NCBI GenBank assembly: GCA_018711035.1
Contig: DVIU01000111.1
Span: 1 to 34,611, forward strand
Direction: 5' to 3'
Origin: Candidatus Scatousia excrementigallinarum
Lineage (GTDB): Bacteria > Cyanobacteriota > Vampirovibrionia > Gastranaerophilales > Gastranaerophilaceae
DNA: 34,611 nt
The translations under genes and the position numbers were made by a program. Below the pieces are notes generated by a model, which was not told where the DNA came from, made no database searches, and was given only the letters and a program-made list of their open reading frames with translations. Positions 17,088-24,393 of this stretch are shown here, piece after piece (positions within the stretch are counted from its first letter, which is position 1; the number at the start of each line of letters is the position of its first letter).

Positions 17088-17786
17088 ATGAGAGAGTTCA
17101 AGAGAAAAGCAAGAGTTTTATTAATTGATGACAATGCAGATCACTTAAGAGGTATTAAAGAGTTAATCAACCTTGAAACAGGATATGACATTGTAGGCAC
17201 AACAACAAGCGCAAATATGGGTATCAACCTGATAAAAAAATACCAGCCTGATTTAGTCTTAATGGATATAAATATGCCAGAAAAAGACGGTTTACAGACA
17301 ATTCAGGAAGTAGAAAAACTTGAACTCGGAACTAAAATTATAGCACTTAGCGGGTATGATGATGCAGATTTGATTTTTAGAGCAATGAAGATTGGAGCAA
17401 AAGGCTATGTATTAAAAACAATGGCCTCAGCACAGTTAATCTATGCTATTGATGAAGTTTTAAGCGGAAAAGTATATCTGCCTTCAGCCCTTTCTTCAAG
17501 ATTCTTTGAATATTTCCAACGTACATTCAAAGAAGAATCTGCAAGCCAGAGCGAAGAAAATCTCTTAAACTATCTTACTTCCCGCGAAGAAGAAGTTCTT
17601 GACCTGCTCACTCAGGGTAATAACTACAAGGCTATTGCAGCTAAATTATTTATATCCGAAACTACTGTTAAAACACACGTTAATAACATTTTCCAAAAAC
17701 TACAGGTTAATGACAGAACCCAGGCTGTTCTATATGCATTAAATAACGGCTTTGCAAATAAAGTTCGTGCAAAGATTTCAGCATAA
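17088..17786 (+). CDS. NarL/FixJ-type response regulator
   Basis: A 232-residue DNA-binding response regulator. The receiver domain (about 8-125) has the acidic pair D14/D15, the phosphoacceptor D60 in LVLMDINMPEKDG, S88 and K110 (GYVLKTM). The C-terminal LuxR-type helix-turn-helix (about 163-225) reads LTSREEEVLDLLTQG...ISETTVKTHVNNIFQKL. GAGGGG precedes the ATG. An intrinsic terminator follows directly, and beyond it a soluble histidine kinase that is the likely partner. The palindrome-rich upstream region may carry its own binding sites. The target genes are unknown. Confidence 0.93.
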   Translation: MREFKRKARVLLIDDNADHLRGIKELINLETGYDIVGTTTSANMGINLIKKYQPDLVLMDINMPEKDGLQTIQEVEKLELGTKIIALSGYDDADLIFRAMKIGAKGYVLKTMASAQLIYAIDEVLSGKVYLPSALSSRFFEYFQRTFKEESASQSEENLLNYLTSREEEVLDLLTQGNNYKAIAAKLFISETTVKTHVNNIFQKLQVNDRTQAVLYALNNGFANKVRAKISA

Positions 17787-17807
17787 ATAACAGTTATTAA
17801 AAATTTA

Positions 17808-17843
17808 AAAGGGTTCAGCCATAATACTGAACCCTTTTTATTT
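17808..17843 (+). terminator. Intrinsic terminator between response regulator and kinase
   Basis: AAGGGTTCAG and CTGAACCCTT form an 11-bp stem (17809-17819 with 17828-17838) with an 8-base loop and a T-rich tail. It lies 18 bases before the kinase start, so the kinase depends on readthrough or on a promoter I cannot see. Confidence 0.85.
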
Positions 17844-17860
17844 AACAGGAGAAAGATGAA

Positions 17861-18523
17861 ATGCCGTCAGAATTATTAAAAGAACAATCACGCTGTATAG
17901 CTCATGAAATAAGAAATCAGGTTTCAATTTGCGATGTTTACTGTGAAATAATAAAAAAACATATGAACAAAGACGGCATCAAAAATGAATCCATTGACAA
18001 TGCTCTCGACTGCATCCAAAAAGCAGTTAAAATGATTAACAATTCACTTATTGATTTAAAATCTCTTGATAACATTAAACCTTCAGTATGCAGTATAAAT
18101 GATTTAATAGAACAGAGCATTAATTTAGGAAAGGTTTACATCTCAGATAAACAAATCACTATAACACCTAACCTGAAATCTGATGTTCAAATTTATGCTG
18201 ACGAGAATAAGTTTTTAGCATGCATGATAAATTTAATAAAAAATGCTATAGAAGCAATAGATTCAAAAGGCGAAATTATAATAACCTCCGATATTGATAG
18301 AGAATATGCAGTTATAAGGGTTTCAAACACCGGTAAGCCAATATCGCCATCTTCACAAAAAGAGCTTTTTAATGAAGGATTTACAACAAAAAAAACAGGA
18401 AGCGGCCTCGGGTTATATATTTGTAAAACCAATCTCCATTTACAAAATGCTGAACTTTCGCTTGTGCAATCTACAGGTAAAAAGACAGAATTTGAAATAA
18501 AAGTTCCGCTGATTGGAAAATAG
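17861..18523 (+). CDS. Soluble sensor histidine kinase
   Basis: A 220-residue cytoplasmic histidine kinase with no sensor or membrane domain. The H-box is CIAHEIRNQVSI (H15), the N-box NLIKNAIEAIDSKGE, the G1 region VSNTGKPIS (the usual D-x-G is replaced by N-T-G), the F-box FNEGFTTK and G2 GSGLGLYI. The phosphoacceptor lies very near the N-terminus, so any signal must come from a partner protein or from dimerisation. AGGAG is nine bases before the ATG. The partner is probably the response regulator upstream, from which it is separated by an intrinsic terminator. Confidence 0.88.
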   Translation: MPSELLKEQSRCIAHEIRNQVSICDVYCEIIKKHMNKDGIKNESIDNALDCIQKAVKMINNSLIDLKSLDNIKPSVCSINDLIEQSINLGKVYISDKQITITPNLKSDVQIYADENKFLACMINLIKNAIEAIDSKGEIIITSDIDREYAVIRVSNTGKPISPSSQKELFNEGFTTKKTGSGLGLYICKTNLHLQNAELSLVQSTGKKTEFEIKVPLIGK

Positions 18524-18566
18524 CAAAAAATATTTTTTAAGAATTTTATAATAGACGGAGAAATAT

Positions 18567-19922
18567 ATGATATTACCCGTCAAAAATTCGATAAATAACA
18601 ACTCTTTCTGCGGCAAAACCCATATTCTGCCAAGACACTCCAGACAGACTCTTGAATCTATTTTAAGCGGATACAAACAACTCCGCTCATCGCTGGATAC
18701 ATTGCCCCAGAATGAATTAAAAAAATACAATATTGAATTATCACGGAGTATACAGATAAAAAATCCGGATTCTACTGCCTCCATAACATTTAAGGAACCT
18801 TACGGAGCAATAATTACAAGGACAGAAGCACAGGGAAAATCAGAATCGTATTCATTTAAAAACTTTGAATTCTGTGAAACATCAGAAAAAACTGTGTTTA
18901 ATGAAGAACTGCTGCAAAACTTACTGAGCCGGATTGACGAGCACATTTGCAGGCTAAGACAGGGGCTTTCTGTATTTAAAGCAGGGGCATTACAAACTGA
19001 AACGACACTTCAGCTTGAAAAAATTCCTGAAATAAACAATAAAATAAATAATATTTTAAAAGCCAAAACAAGGTACGCTTCCGATAAACTTAAAGACGGA
19101 TTTGAAAACTATTACAGACTCTCAGGTCAATCAGTTCTAGTGTTTAAAGACAAAGATTTAAAGATAAGCTGTGCTGAATTAATTAATAAACAGCATGGAA
19201 AATTTTTAAGATTAATAGTCTGGGATAAAAATAATGAAATAAAAGATGCCTTTTTAATACATGGCAATAAATTAGTAAAAAATTATAATCCTAAGTTCTA
19301 TTCTGTAATACCAGATAACCTGCTTTATTACAACAGACAGGAAATTCCGGACAAAGAAAAAATACTTAATACTTATCTGGAGAGTTACAGTACAAATCAG
19401 GCAAAATTTTTGACTTTTATAACATCTGCACAACGCCAGGGAAAATTAAGTTCGGAAATTTTCAAACAGTTAATAAATCTGAAAAAATTATATGATGAAA
19501 CAAATATGCTTTTTTCAAAAATTCCTGTAAGAAAACAGGCAGAAGCAAAAAAGACCTTTTCATTTTTTGATAAAACATCCTGCCGCGGCAGATTAAGGTT
19601 TAACAAAGTAACCACTGACGGAGACAGTATTAGTTATTACCCTGTTCTGGAACGAATTTATCCAGAGTGCATAAGACTTGAGATTACCGATAGAGATAAA
19701 CATATTACAAACGCCTTTTTGATACATAAAAATGAATATATTGTAAAGAATTACACACCTGAATTTCAAAGCCAAATCCCTAAAAAAATGGAATATATGA
19801 ATGAAGCACAAATACAGGAGGCATTACCGGTTCTTGAATTTTATTTACCAGTATTGTATAAAAACATGATTCTATTTAAAACGTTTGTAGAAATGTACTG
19901 TAAAAAACTGCATATTTTATAG
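18567..19922 (+). CDS. Unknown protein with internal duplication
   Basis: A 451-residue soluble protein without a recognised domain, signal peptide or membrane segment. It contains two related segments. The first has LRLIVWDKNNEIKDAFLIHG, then KNYNPKFYSVIP. The second has IRLEITDRDKHITNAFLIHK, then KNYTPEFQSQIP. Each is followed by a helical stretch, so the protein looks like two copies of one domain with a coiled linker between. The N-terminus carries NSINNNSFCGKT, which resembles the NYSPAFKGSN start of the 707-residue membrane protein downstream. GGAG lies seven bases before the ATG. A bidirectional terminator follows. Function unknown. Confidence 0.82.
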   Translation: MILPVKNSINNNSFCGKTHILPRHSRQTLESILSGYKQLRSSLDTLPQNELKKYNIELSRSIQIKNPDSTASITFKEPYGAIITRTEAQGKSESYSFKNFEFCETSEKTVFNEELLQNLLSRIDEHICRLRQGLSVFKAGALQTETTLQLEKIPEINNKINNILKAKTRYASDKLKDGFENYYRLSGQSVLVFKDKDLKISCAELINKQHGKFLRLIVWDKNNEIKDAFLIHGNKLVKNYNPKFYSVIPDNLLYYNRQEIPDKEKILNTYLESYSTNQAKFLTFITSAQRQGKLSSEIFKQLINLKKLYDETNMLFSKIPVRKQAEAKKTFSFFDKTSCRGRLRFNKVTTDGDSISYYPVLERIYPECIRLEITDRDKHITNAFLIHKNEYIVKNYTPEFQSQIPKKMEYMNEAQIQEALPVLEFYLPVLYKNMILFKTFVEMYCKKLHIL

Positions 19923-19925
19923 ATA

Positions 19926-19954
19926 AAAAGACCGCTTAAAAAAAGCGGTCTTTT
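19926..19954. terminator. Bidirectional intrinsic terminator
   Basis: AAAAGACCGCTT (19926-19937) pairs with AAGCGGTCTTTT (19943-19954) around a five-A loop, with T-runs usable on both strands. It lies between the convergent unknown gene (plus) and the Spy-like gene (minus). Confidence 0.85.
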
Positions 19955-19964
19955 GAGATAAAGC

Positions 19965-20576
19965 CTATTTAGCTTCGTCATTATGAGGAGCTGGCGGTGG
20001 AGGCGGGAAATCCGGTCTGTCACCATCTGCCGGAGGAGGCCCGAATGGAGGTCTCATAGAATTTCCATGGTGTTTTTTAAATTCTTTTTCAAATCTTTTA
20101 CGACCTTCTTCTTTCATTTTCTTCAATTCTTTTAACTGTTTTTTAGTAAGAATTGATTCAAACTCCTGCATATTTTTCATACGAAGTTCATGAGCCTGTT
20201 TTTTTAATTCTCTTATTTCAGCTTTAAGTTTATCAATTTTTTCCTGCTGCATTTGAGGAGCTATTCTTGAAAGTTTAACAGTCTCAATTTCCTGACGTTT
20301 TGCTTTAATTGCTTCCATAACAGGTTTCATTTCTTCATGACCTTTCATTCTAATTTCTTTAGCTTTAGCTTTTTGTTCGTCAGTAAGTTTAAGACGTTTT
20401 TCAAATTCTGCTTTTTTACAATCCGGTTTTCTAGGTGGTCTGTGCATCTCCGGCGGAGCAGGTCTTTCAACGCTCTGAGCAGGTTTTACAACTTCAGCAG
20501 GCTGAGTTTCTGCGGCAAAGCATTGTGTTGAAACGGCAAATGCCAGCAAACTTGCTAAAATTAAAGTTTTTTTCAT
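19965..20576 (-). CDS. Spy/CpxP-like periplasmic LTxxQ protein
   Basis: A 203-residue exported protein with a signal peptide (MKKTLILASLLAFAVSTQCFA). The mature part is a charged helical domain carrying the Spy/CpxP repeat motif twice: LKLTDEQKAKAKEIR and ILTKKQLKELKKM. Pro-rich ends flank it (PAPPEMHRPPRKPDC and a PPPPPAP tail). His, Met and Cys residues near both ends could bind metal. Family members are periplasmic chaperones or metal sensors. It is the last gene of an operon after the anti-sigma and ECF sigma genes, so it is probably a target or the sensor of that sigma system. AAAGGA precedes the ATG. Confidence 0.85.
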   Translation of the reverse strand: MKKTLILASLLAFAVSTQCFAAETQPAEVVKPAQSVERPAPPEMHRPPRKPDCKKAEFEKRLKLTDEQKAKAKEIRMKGHEEMKPVMEAIKAKRQEIETVKLSRIAPQMQQEKIDKLKAEIRELKKQAHELRMKNMQEFESILTKKQLKELKKMKEEGRKRFEKEFKKHHGNSMRPPFGPPPADGDRPDFPPPPPAPHNDEAK

Positions 20577-20615
20577 AAGAGTGTTTCCTTTCTTCTTGAT
20601 TACGCCTTAACGGCA

Positions 20616-21113
20616 TTATAATAAATCATGTAATTGTTCTGCCAGTTCCTTTTTAGCATTATAAATTCTTGATTTAACGGTACCTACAGGACATTTTAAC
20701 TTTTTGGAGCATTTTTCATAAGTATAACCGTAGATTTCCGTATATATTATTACTTCTTTGAACTTAGGTTTAAGTTGGTTTATAGCCTCCATAATTCTTT
20801 TTTTTCTGTCTGTACTGATTAACCTGAGTTCAGGAGAAGCCTTTGAGTCTTTTAAATTATCAAATGTACTATCATCTTCGACAGTTAATTGTTCATGTTT
20901 TCTGACAGAAGATTTCAGATAGTCCCTTGTTACATTTTTCGCAATAGTATTTACCCAGCTTTTGAAACAGCCTTTTTCTTTATATTTATCTGAATTTTTC
21001 CAAACTTTAAGATAAACTTCCTGTTCTAAATCTTCGTTATCTTCACCTGCAATAATTCTGATAATATTTTTTACATTAGCTCTGTTCTTCTTAATAATCT
21101 CGTTAAAATTCAT
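20616..21113 (-). CDS. ECF-type RNA polymerase sigma factor
   Basis: A 165-residue RpoE-like sigma factor. Region 2 contains EDLEQEVYLKVWKNSDKYKE and FKSWVNTIAKNVTRDYLKSS (-10 recognition and strand opening). Region 4 contains LKPKFKEVIIYTEIYGYTYEKCSKKLKCPVGTVKSRI (-35 recognition). No region 1 or 3, as expected for the ECF class. The ATG overlaps the anti-sigma stop by four bases (ATGA), so the two are coupled. It is the second gene of an operon ending in the Spy-like gene. The linker between regions 2 and 4 is of ordinary length. Confidence 0.92.
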   Translation of the reverse strand: MNFNEIIKKNRANVKNIIRIIAGEDNEDLEQEVYLKVWKNSDKYKEKGCFKSWVNTIAKNVTRDYLKSSVRKHEQLTVEDDSTFDNLKDSKASPELRLISTDRKKRIMEAINQLKPKFKEVIIYTEIYGYTYEKCSKKLKCPVGTVKSRIYNAKKELAEQLHDLL

Positions 21114-21457
21114 TCATCCACCATGATTAGCCCGTAAGAATCAACCGGGAAACCGTAATCTTCTATACTGAGAACCTGACCGTATCTTATAGTATCAGAG
21201 ATGTCGGTATTCAAATTGATAACCCCGAGTGTAACCCCGCTGAGTAATATTGCAAAAGCAGCACAAGCCACTTTTAATTTTGCCGCAAATTTACGACGCT
21301 TCAAAATTTCCGGTTTTACCTCCTTTATTAATTCGGAAACCTTATCCATTTTAGCCTGCTCTATTCTGCAATCTTCACATGTTAAAATATGTTCTTTCAA
21401 TGTTTCTTCATCTGAAAATGTAAATAAGGCCTCGTATTTAGTACATTTTTTTCTCAT
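21110..21457 (-). CDS. Zinc-finger anti-sigma factor (membrane-anchored)
   Basis: A 115-residue protein with the ZAS zinc motif H-x3-C-x2-C (EHILTCEDCR) after an upstream Cys, one transmembrane helix (VACAAFAILLSGVTLGVINL) and a short periplasmic tail. It is the expected inhibitor of the ECF sigma encoded directly downstream. The order anti-sigma first, sigma second is the less usual one. The ORF track starts at a TTG (21466). The ATG at 21457 is better, since GAGG lies nine bases upstream. The periplasmic tail is only about 40 residues, leaving little room for a sensor, so the Spy-like protein may supply that function (inference). Confidence 0.87.
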   Translation of the reverse strand: MRKKCTKYEALFTFSDEETLKEHILTCEDCRIEQAKMDKVSELIKEVKPEILKRRKFAAKLKVACAAFAILLSGVTLGVINLNTDISDTIRYGQVLSIEDYGFPVDSYGLIMVDE

Positions 21458-21480
21458 GTTTTTCAACCTCTATATCATTA

Positions 21481-21506
21481 TAACGAATTTCAAAAAAATT
21501 TGTTCA
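21481..21506 (-). promoter_or_regulatory. Candidate ECF-sigma autoregulatory promoter
   Basis: On the minus strand a TGAAC element (21506-21502) is followed by a CGTTA element (21485-21481) with a 16-base gap. This resembles the general ECF pattern (GAAC in the -35, CGT in the -10). A sigma70-like TATAAT overlaps the downstream edge, so housekeeping transcription is an alternative. Confidence 0.4.
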
Positions 21507-21591
21507 TTTTTCTTTATGAAATGTTGAAAAAAAATTTTTTTGGTTTTAATATATGCAGGTCGAAATATAAATATTTAAATAACCGGACAAA

Positions 21592-22212
21592 ATGGGATTT
21601 CAAAATTTTTTAAGAAATGTATGCTCCAAATTGGGGGAAAATAACAAACCTACTTATGCAGTAGTAGCGATTGCCGCCGTAAAGGGTATCTGCCGTCCTA
21701 CTTTCACGATGATGGATAAGACAGAAAAACCTGAAACGAAAAAGTACACAGCATTAAGAGAAGGTTTAACCGAACTTATTGCAATACCTGTGTATCTAGC
21801 ATGCGGTTATCTCGCCGGGAAATGCTCGCCACTCTTTACAAAAAATGTCACTAAAGAAGATTTCCTTAATAATAAGGTTAAACAGGATATTGCTAACGGA
21901 ATAAATAACGACAAAATCACCAGTGCGGTTAAATCCGCTGAAAAACAGCTTGAAAAATATAAAATGAGAGCTACAAATAATTTAAGATTTATAGGGGTGT
22001 GTGCAGCAGCACTTGTTGCCATTCCTGCATTATGCTCGGTAACAATAAAACCTGTTATGTCAAAAATATTAAAAATACCATCAGAAACCCCTAAACCGGA
22101 ACAAAAAACAACATCTGCCGATATAAGACCGGTTTATAACAATAAACCTGCTGTTAAACTCAAATCTTATATTGCAGCTCCGCAAACAGGAATGAAAGTA
22201 GGTGGCGTATGA
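21592..22212 (+). CDS. Membrane protein of an unnamed family, copy A
   Basis: A 206-residue protein with two hydrophobic segments (LIAIPVYLACGYLAG and FIGVCAAALVAIPALC) and a hydrophilic loop between them. The N-terminus contains AVKGICRPTFTMMDKTEKP, then ETKKYTALREGL. The next gene has a matching segment (AIGRPGFILIDNNISPDTKK, then YAAAKEFL), so the two are paralogs. No domain is recognised. The C-terminal tail is Pro/Lys rich. No Shine-Dalgarno sequence is visible before the ATG. The gene overlaps copy B by four bases (ATGA). Confidence 0.82.
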   Translation: MGFQNFLRNVCSKLGENNKPTYAVVAIAAVKGICRPTFTMMDKTEKPETKKYTALREGLTELIAIPVYLACGYLAGKCSPLFTKNVTKEDFLNNKVKQDIANGINNDKITSAVKSAEKQLEKYKMRATNNLRFIGVCAAALVAIPALCSVTIKPVMSKILKIPSETPKPEQKTTSADIRPVYNNKPAVKLKSYIAAPQTGMKVGGV

Positions 22213-22841
22213 TAGGTCCGCTCACAGGTGCTCTTACAAACTCAGGATTAACTAATCTTGTTCAAAGTACAAGTTCTTCTGTCACAACAGAAACAGTTTT
22301 AAAAGCTATAGGCAGACCGGGATTTATACTTATAGACAATAATATATCACCTGATACAAAAAAATATGCCGCAGCAAAAGAGTTTTTATATCAGGCAACC
22401 TGCCTTCTGGTATACATGGCTCTAGTAGTACCGGTATTTAGAAAAGGAGCATTTAAATACGCTAAAAATCACCTGTTTAAAGACATGCCCGAAGCTGGAT
22501 TCAATAAGTTTAAAGATTTAAAAACATATGACTTATATCGAAAGCTCTCCGATAAATCTATTGAAGACAGACAGCATATTCTTAATATCAACAAACTTCA
22601 AGACAGATTTACACCAGAGATAAGGAATGAATTATTAACAAAAGATGAGCCGGATTCATTCTCTAAAATTAAAGGCAGTATTGAAACAGGTTCATTACTG
22701 GGTTCTGTGCTGGGATTAGCAATTCTTGCGCCTCAGGTAAGTCATGCTTTCATTCACCCGGCATTACGACTTATCGGTATGGAAGAAAAAAAGCCTAAGG
22801 AACAGCCGGCAGAGCAGAAGAAATTAGACAAAGCCGTTTAA
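22209..22841 (+). CDS. Membrane protein of an unnamed family, copy B
   Basis: A 210-residue paralog of the preceding gene. It shares the AIGRPGFILIDNN...DTKKYAAAKEFLYQ region, followed by a first hydrophobic segment (TCLLVYMALVVPVF) and a second near the C-terminus (LLGSVLGLAILAPQVSHAFI). The tail is Lys/Glu/Pro rich. Translationally coupled to copy A through an ATGA overlap. Its 3' end overlaps trmFO by 18 bases on the opposite strand. Function unknown; tandem paired copies suggest the two proteins may act together. Confidence 0.82.
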   Translation: MIGPLTGALTNSGLTNLVQSTSSSVTTETVLKAIGRPGFILIDNNISPDTKKYAAAKEFLYQATCLLVYMALVVPVFRKGAFKYAKNHLFKDMPEAGFNKFKDLKTYDLYRKLSDKSIEDRQHILNINKLQDRFTPEIRNELLTKDEPDSFSKIKGSIETGSLLGSVLGLAILAPQVSHAFIHPALRLIGMEEKKPKEQPAEQKKLDKAV

Positions 22842-24125
22842 AGCTTCAATAGCGCGTTTTACAATATATTCAGCCTTTAATTTTTTATTTTTACGTTCTT
22901 TTTTCGGTAATTCCACAGGCGGAACAATTCCCCAATTTGAATTAATAGGCTGGAATTTTTCATGCTCCGGATTAGAAATATAGCGGGTCAATGCACCGAG
23001 CATTGTCTCTTGAGGAAGCTGCAAGAGTCCTTCACCGTATAAATATCTTGACATATTTATACCGGCAAGCAGACCTGATGCAATAGATTCTGTATAACCT
23101 TCCGTTCCGGTAATTTGTCCGGCAAAGAAAAGGTCTTTGCGCTTACGTGTTTGTAAAGAGGCATTTAAAAGTTTAGGCGAATTTATAAAAGTATTCCTAT
23201 GCATTACGCCGTATCTAACGATATTTACATTTTCAAGCCCCGGAATAGATTGAAGCAATTCTTTTTGAGCACCCCATTTTAAGTTAGTTTGAAATCCGAC
23301 CAGATTAAAGAGAGTTTTTGCGGAATTATCCTGCCTTAATTGAACCACCGCATAATTTTCCACGCCTGTACGCTTATCAACCAGTCCGACCGGTTTCATA
23401 GGGCCGAAACGCAGGGTATCTACACCGCGAGAAGCCAGAACTTCAATAGGCAGACAGCTTTCAAAAAATTTTGCATTCTTTTCAAATTCTTTTAACTCTA
23501 TCTTAGGTGCATTTATTAATATATTATAAAACTTTTCATACTGTTCCTTATTCATAGGACAATTAATATACGAAGCCTCCCCTTTATCATACCTGCTTGC
23601 CCAGAAAGCTTTATCAAAATCGATACTGTCTTTTTCTACAATAGGAGCTATAGCATCAAAAAAGTATAAATGCTCACTTTCCGTAAATTCTCTTATAGAT
23701 TCGGCGAGGAAATCAGAAGTCAAAGGGCCTGATGCAATAATAACATTCCCCTCAGGAATTTCCGCTACTTCCTCCTTAATAACTTCAATATTAGGTTCCG
23801 CCTTTATTTTATCAGTGACAGTTTGTGAAAAAAGCTCTCTGTCTATAGCTAGTGCATTGCCTGCCGGAACAGAACAATCTCTTGCAATTTTTATCAACTC
23901 ACCGCCAAGCAGTTCCATCTCTTTTTTTAGCAGTCCTGAAGCATTTGTACAATCAGCCGCTCCAAGACTGTTTGAGCAGACGAATTCCGCAAAATTATCT
24001 GTTTTATGCGCGCCTGTTGATTTAACAGGACGCATTTCGTATAATTTAACTTTTATTCCTCTTTTTGCAAGCTGTAAAGCGGCTTCACTTCCCGCCAGCC
24101 CTGCACCGATTACTTTAACTTCCAT
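22824..24125 (-). CDS. trmFO: Folate-dependent tRNA (uracil-54) methyltransferase TrmFO
   Basis: Methylates U54 in the T-loop of tRNA with methylenetetrahydrofolate and FAD. The N-terminal FAD-binding motif is VIGAGLAGSEAALQLAKRG. The conserved EMRP, FAEFVCSNSLG (catalytic Cys at position 50) and ESCLPIEVLASRGVDTLRFGPMKPVGL segments follow. The C-terminal motif FFAGQITGTEGYTESIASG is also present. Length 433 is normal. The ATG at 24125 has no strong ribosome binding site. It sits alone on the minus strand between copies B and C of the membrane protein family. Confidence 0.96.
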   Translation of the reverse strand: MEVKVIGAGLAGSEAALQLAKRGIKVKLYEMRPVKSTGAHKTDNFAEFVCSNSLGAADCTNASGLLKKEMELLGGELIKIARDCSVPAGNALAIDRELFSQTVTDKIKAEPNIEVIKEEVAEIPEGNVIIASGPLTSDFLAESIREFTESEHLYFFDAIAPIVEKDSIDFDKAFWASRYDKGEASYINCPMNKEQYEKFYNILINAPKIELKEFEKNAKFFESCLPIEVLASRGVDTLRFGPMKPVGLVDKRTGVENYAVVQLRQDNSAKTLFNLVGFQTNLKWGAQKELLQSIPGLENVNIVRYGVMHRNTFINSPKLLNASLQTRKRKDLFFAGQITGTEGYTESIASGLLAGINMSRYLYGEGLLQLPQETMLGALTRYISNPEHEKFQPINSNWGIVPPVELPKKERKNKKLKAEYIVKRAIEALNGFV

Positions 24126-24225
24126 AAGTTGAGTTTAAAATAGAAAATATTTTATGTCAATTTTATATATAGTTTTTATTTAAAAATACGATTTATTGCG
24201 GGTTTTGTAAACTTATTGTTATATT

Positions 24226-24267
24226 TGTAGTAAATCACTTGCAAAATTACTACATATTAAGTATAAT
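24226..24267 (+). promoter_or_regulatory. Promoter with overlapping inverted repeat, upstream of membrane protein C
   Basis: TTGCAA (24239-24244) and TATAAT (24262-24267) are separated by 17 bases, predicting a 5' leader of about 120 bases before the ATG at 24394. TGTAGTAA (24226-24233) and TTACTACA (24247-24254) make a perfect 8-bp inverted repeat spanning the -35 element, a plausible repressor site. The rest of the 268-base gap after trmFO shows nothing else I can support. Confidence 0.55.
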
Positions 24268-24393
24268 AATTACACTTATTCAAGCCGAGTTTTGTTAATT
24301 ATTTTAAACAAACCCCTTAAATATGGCAATAAGTAGCAATTAATAGTTTTTATTAAATATGTGTAGATAGTTATAAAAAGTTAAAGTAGGGAT

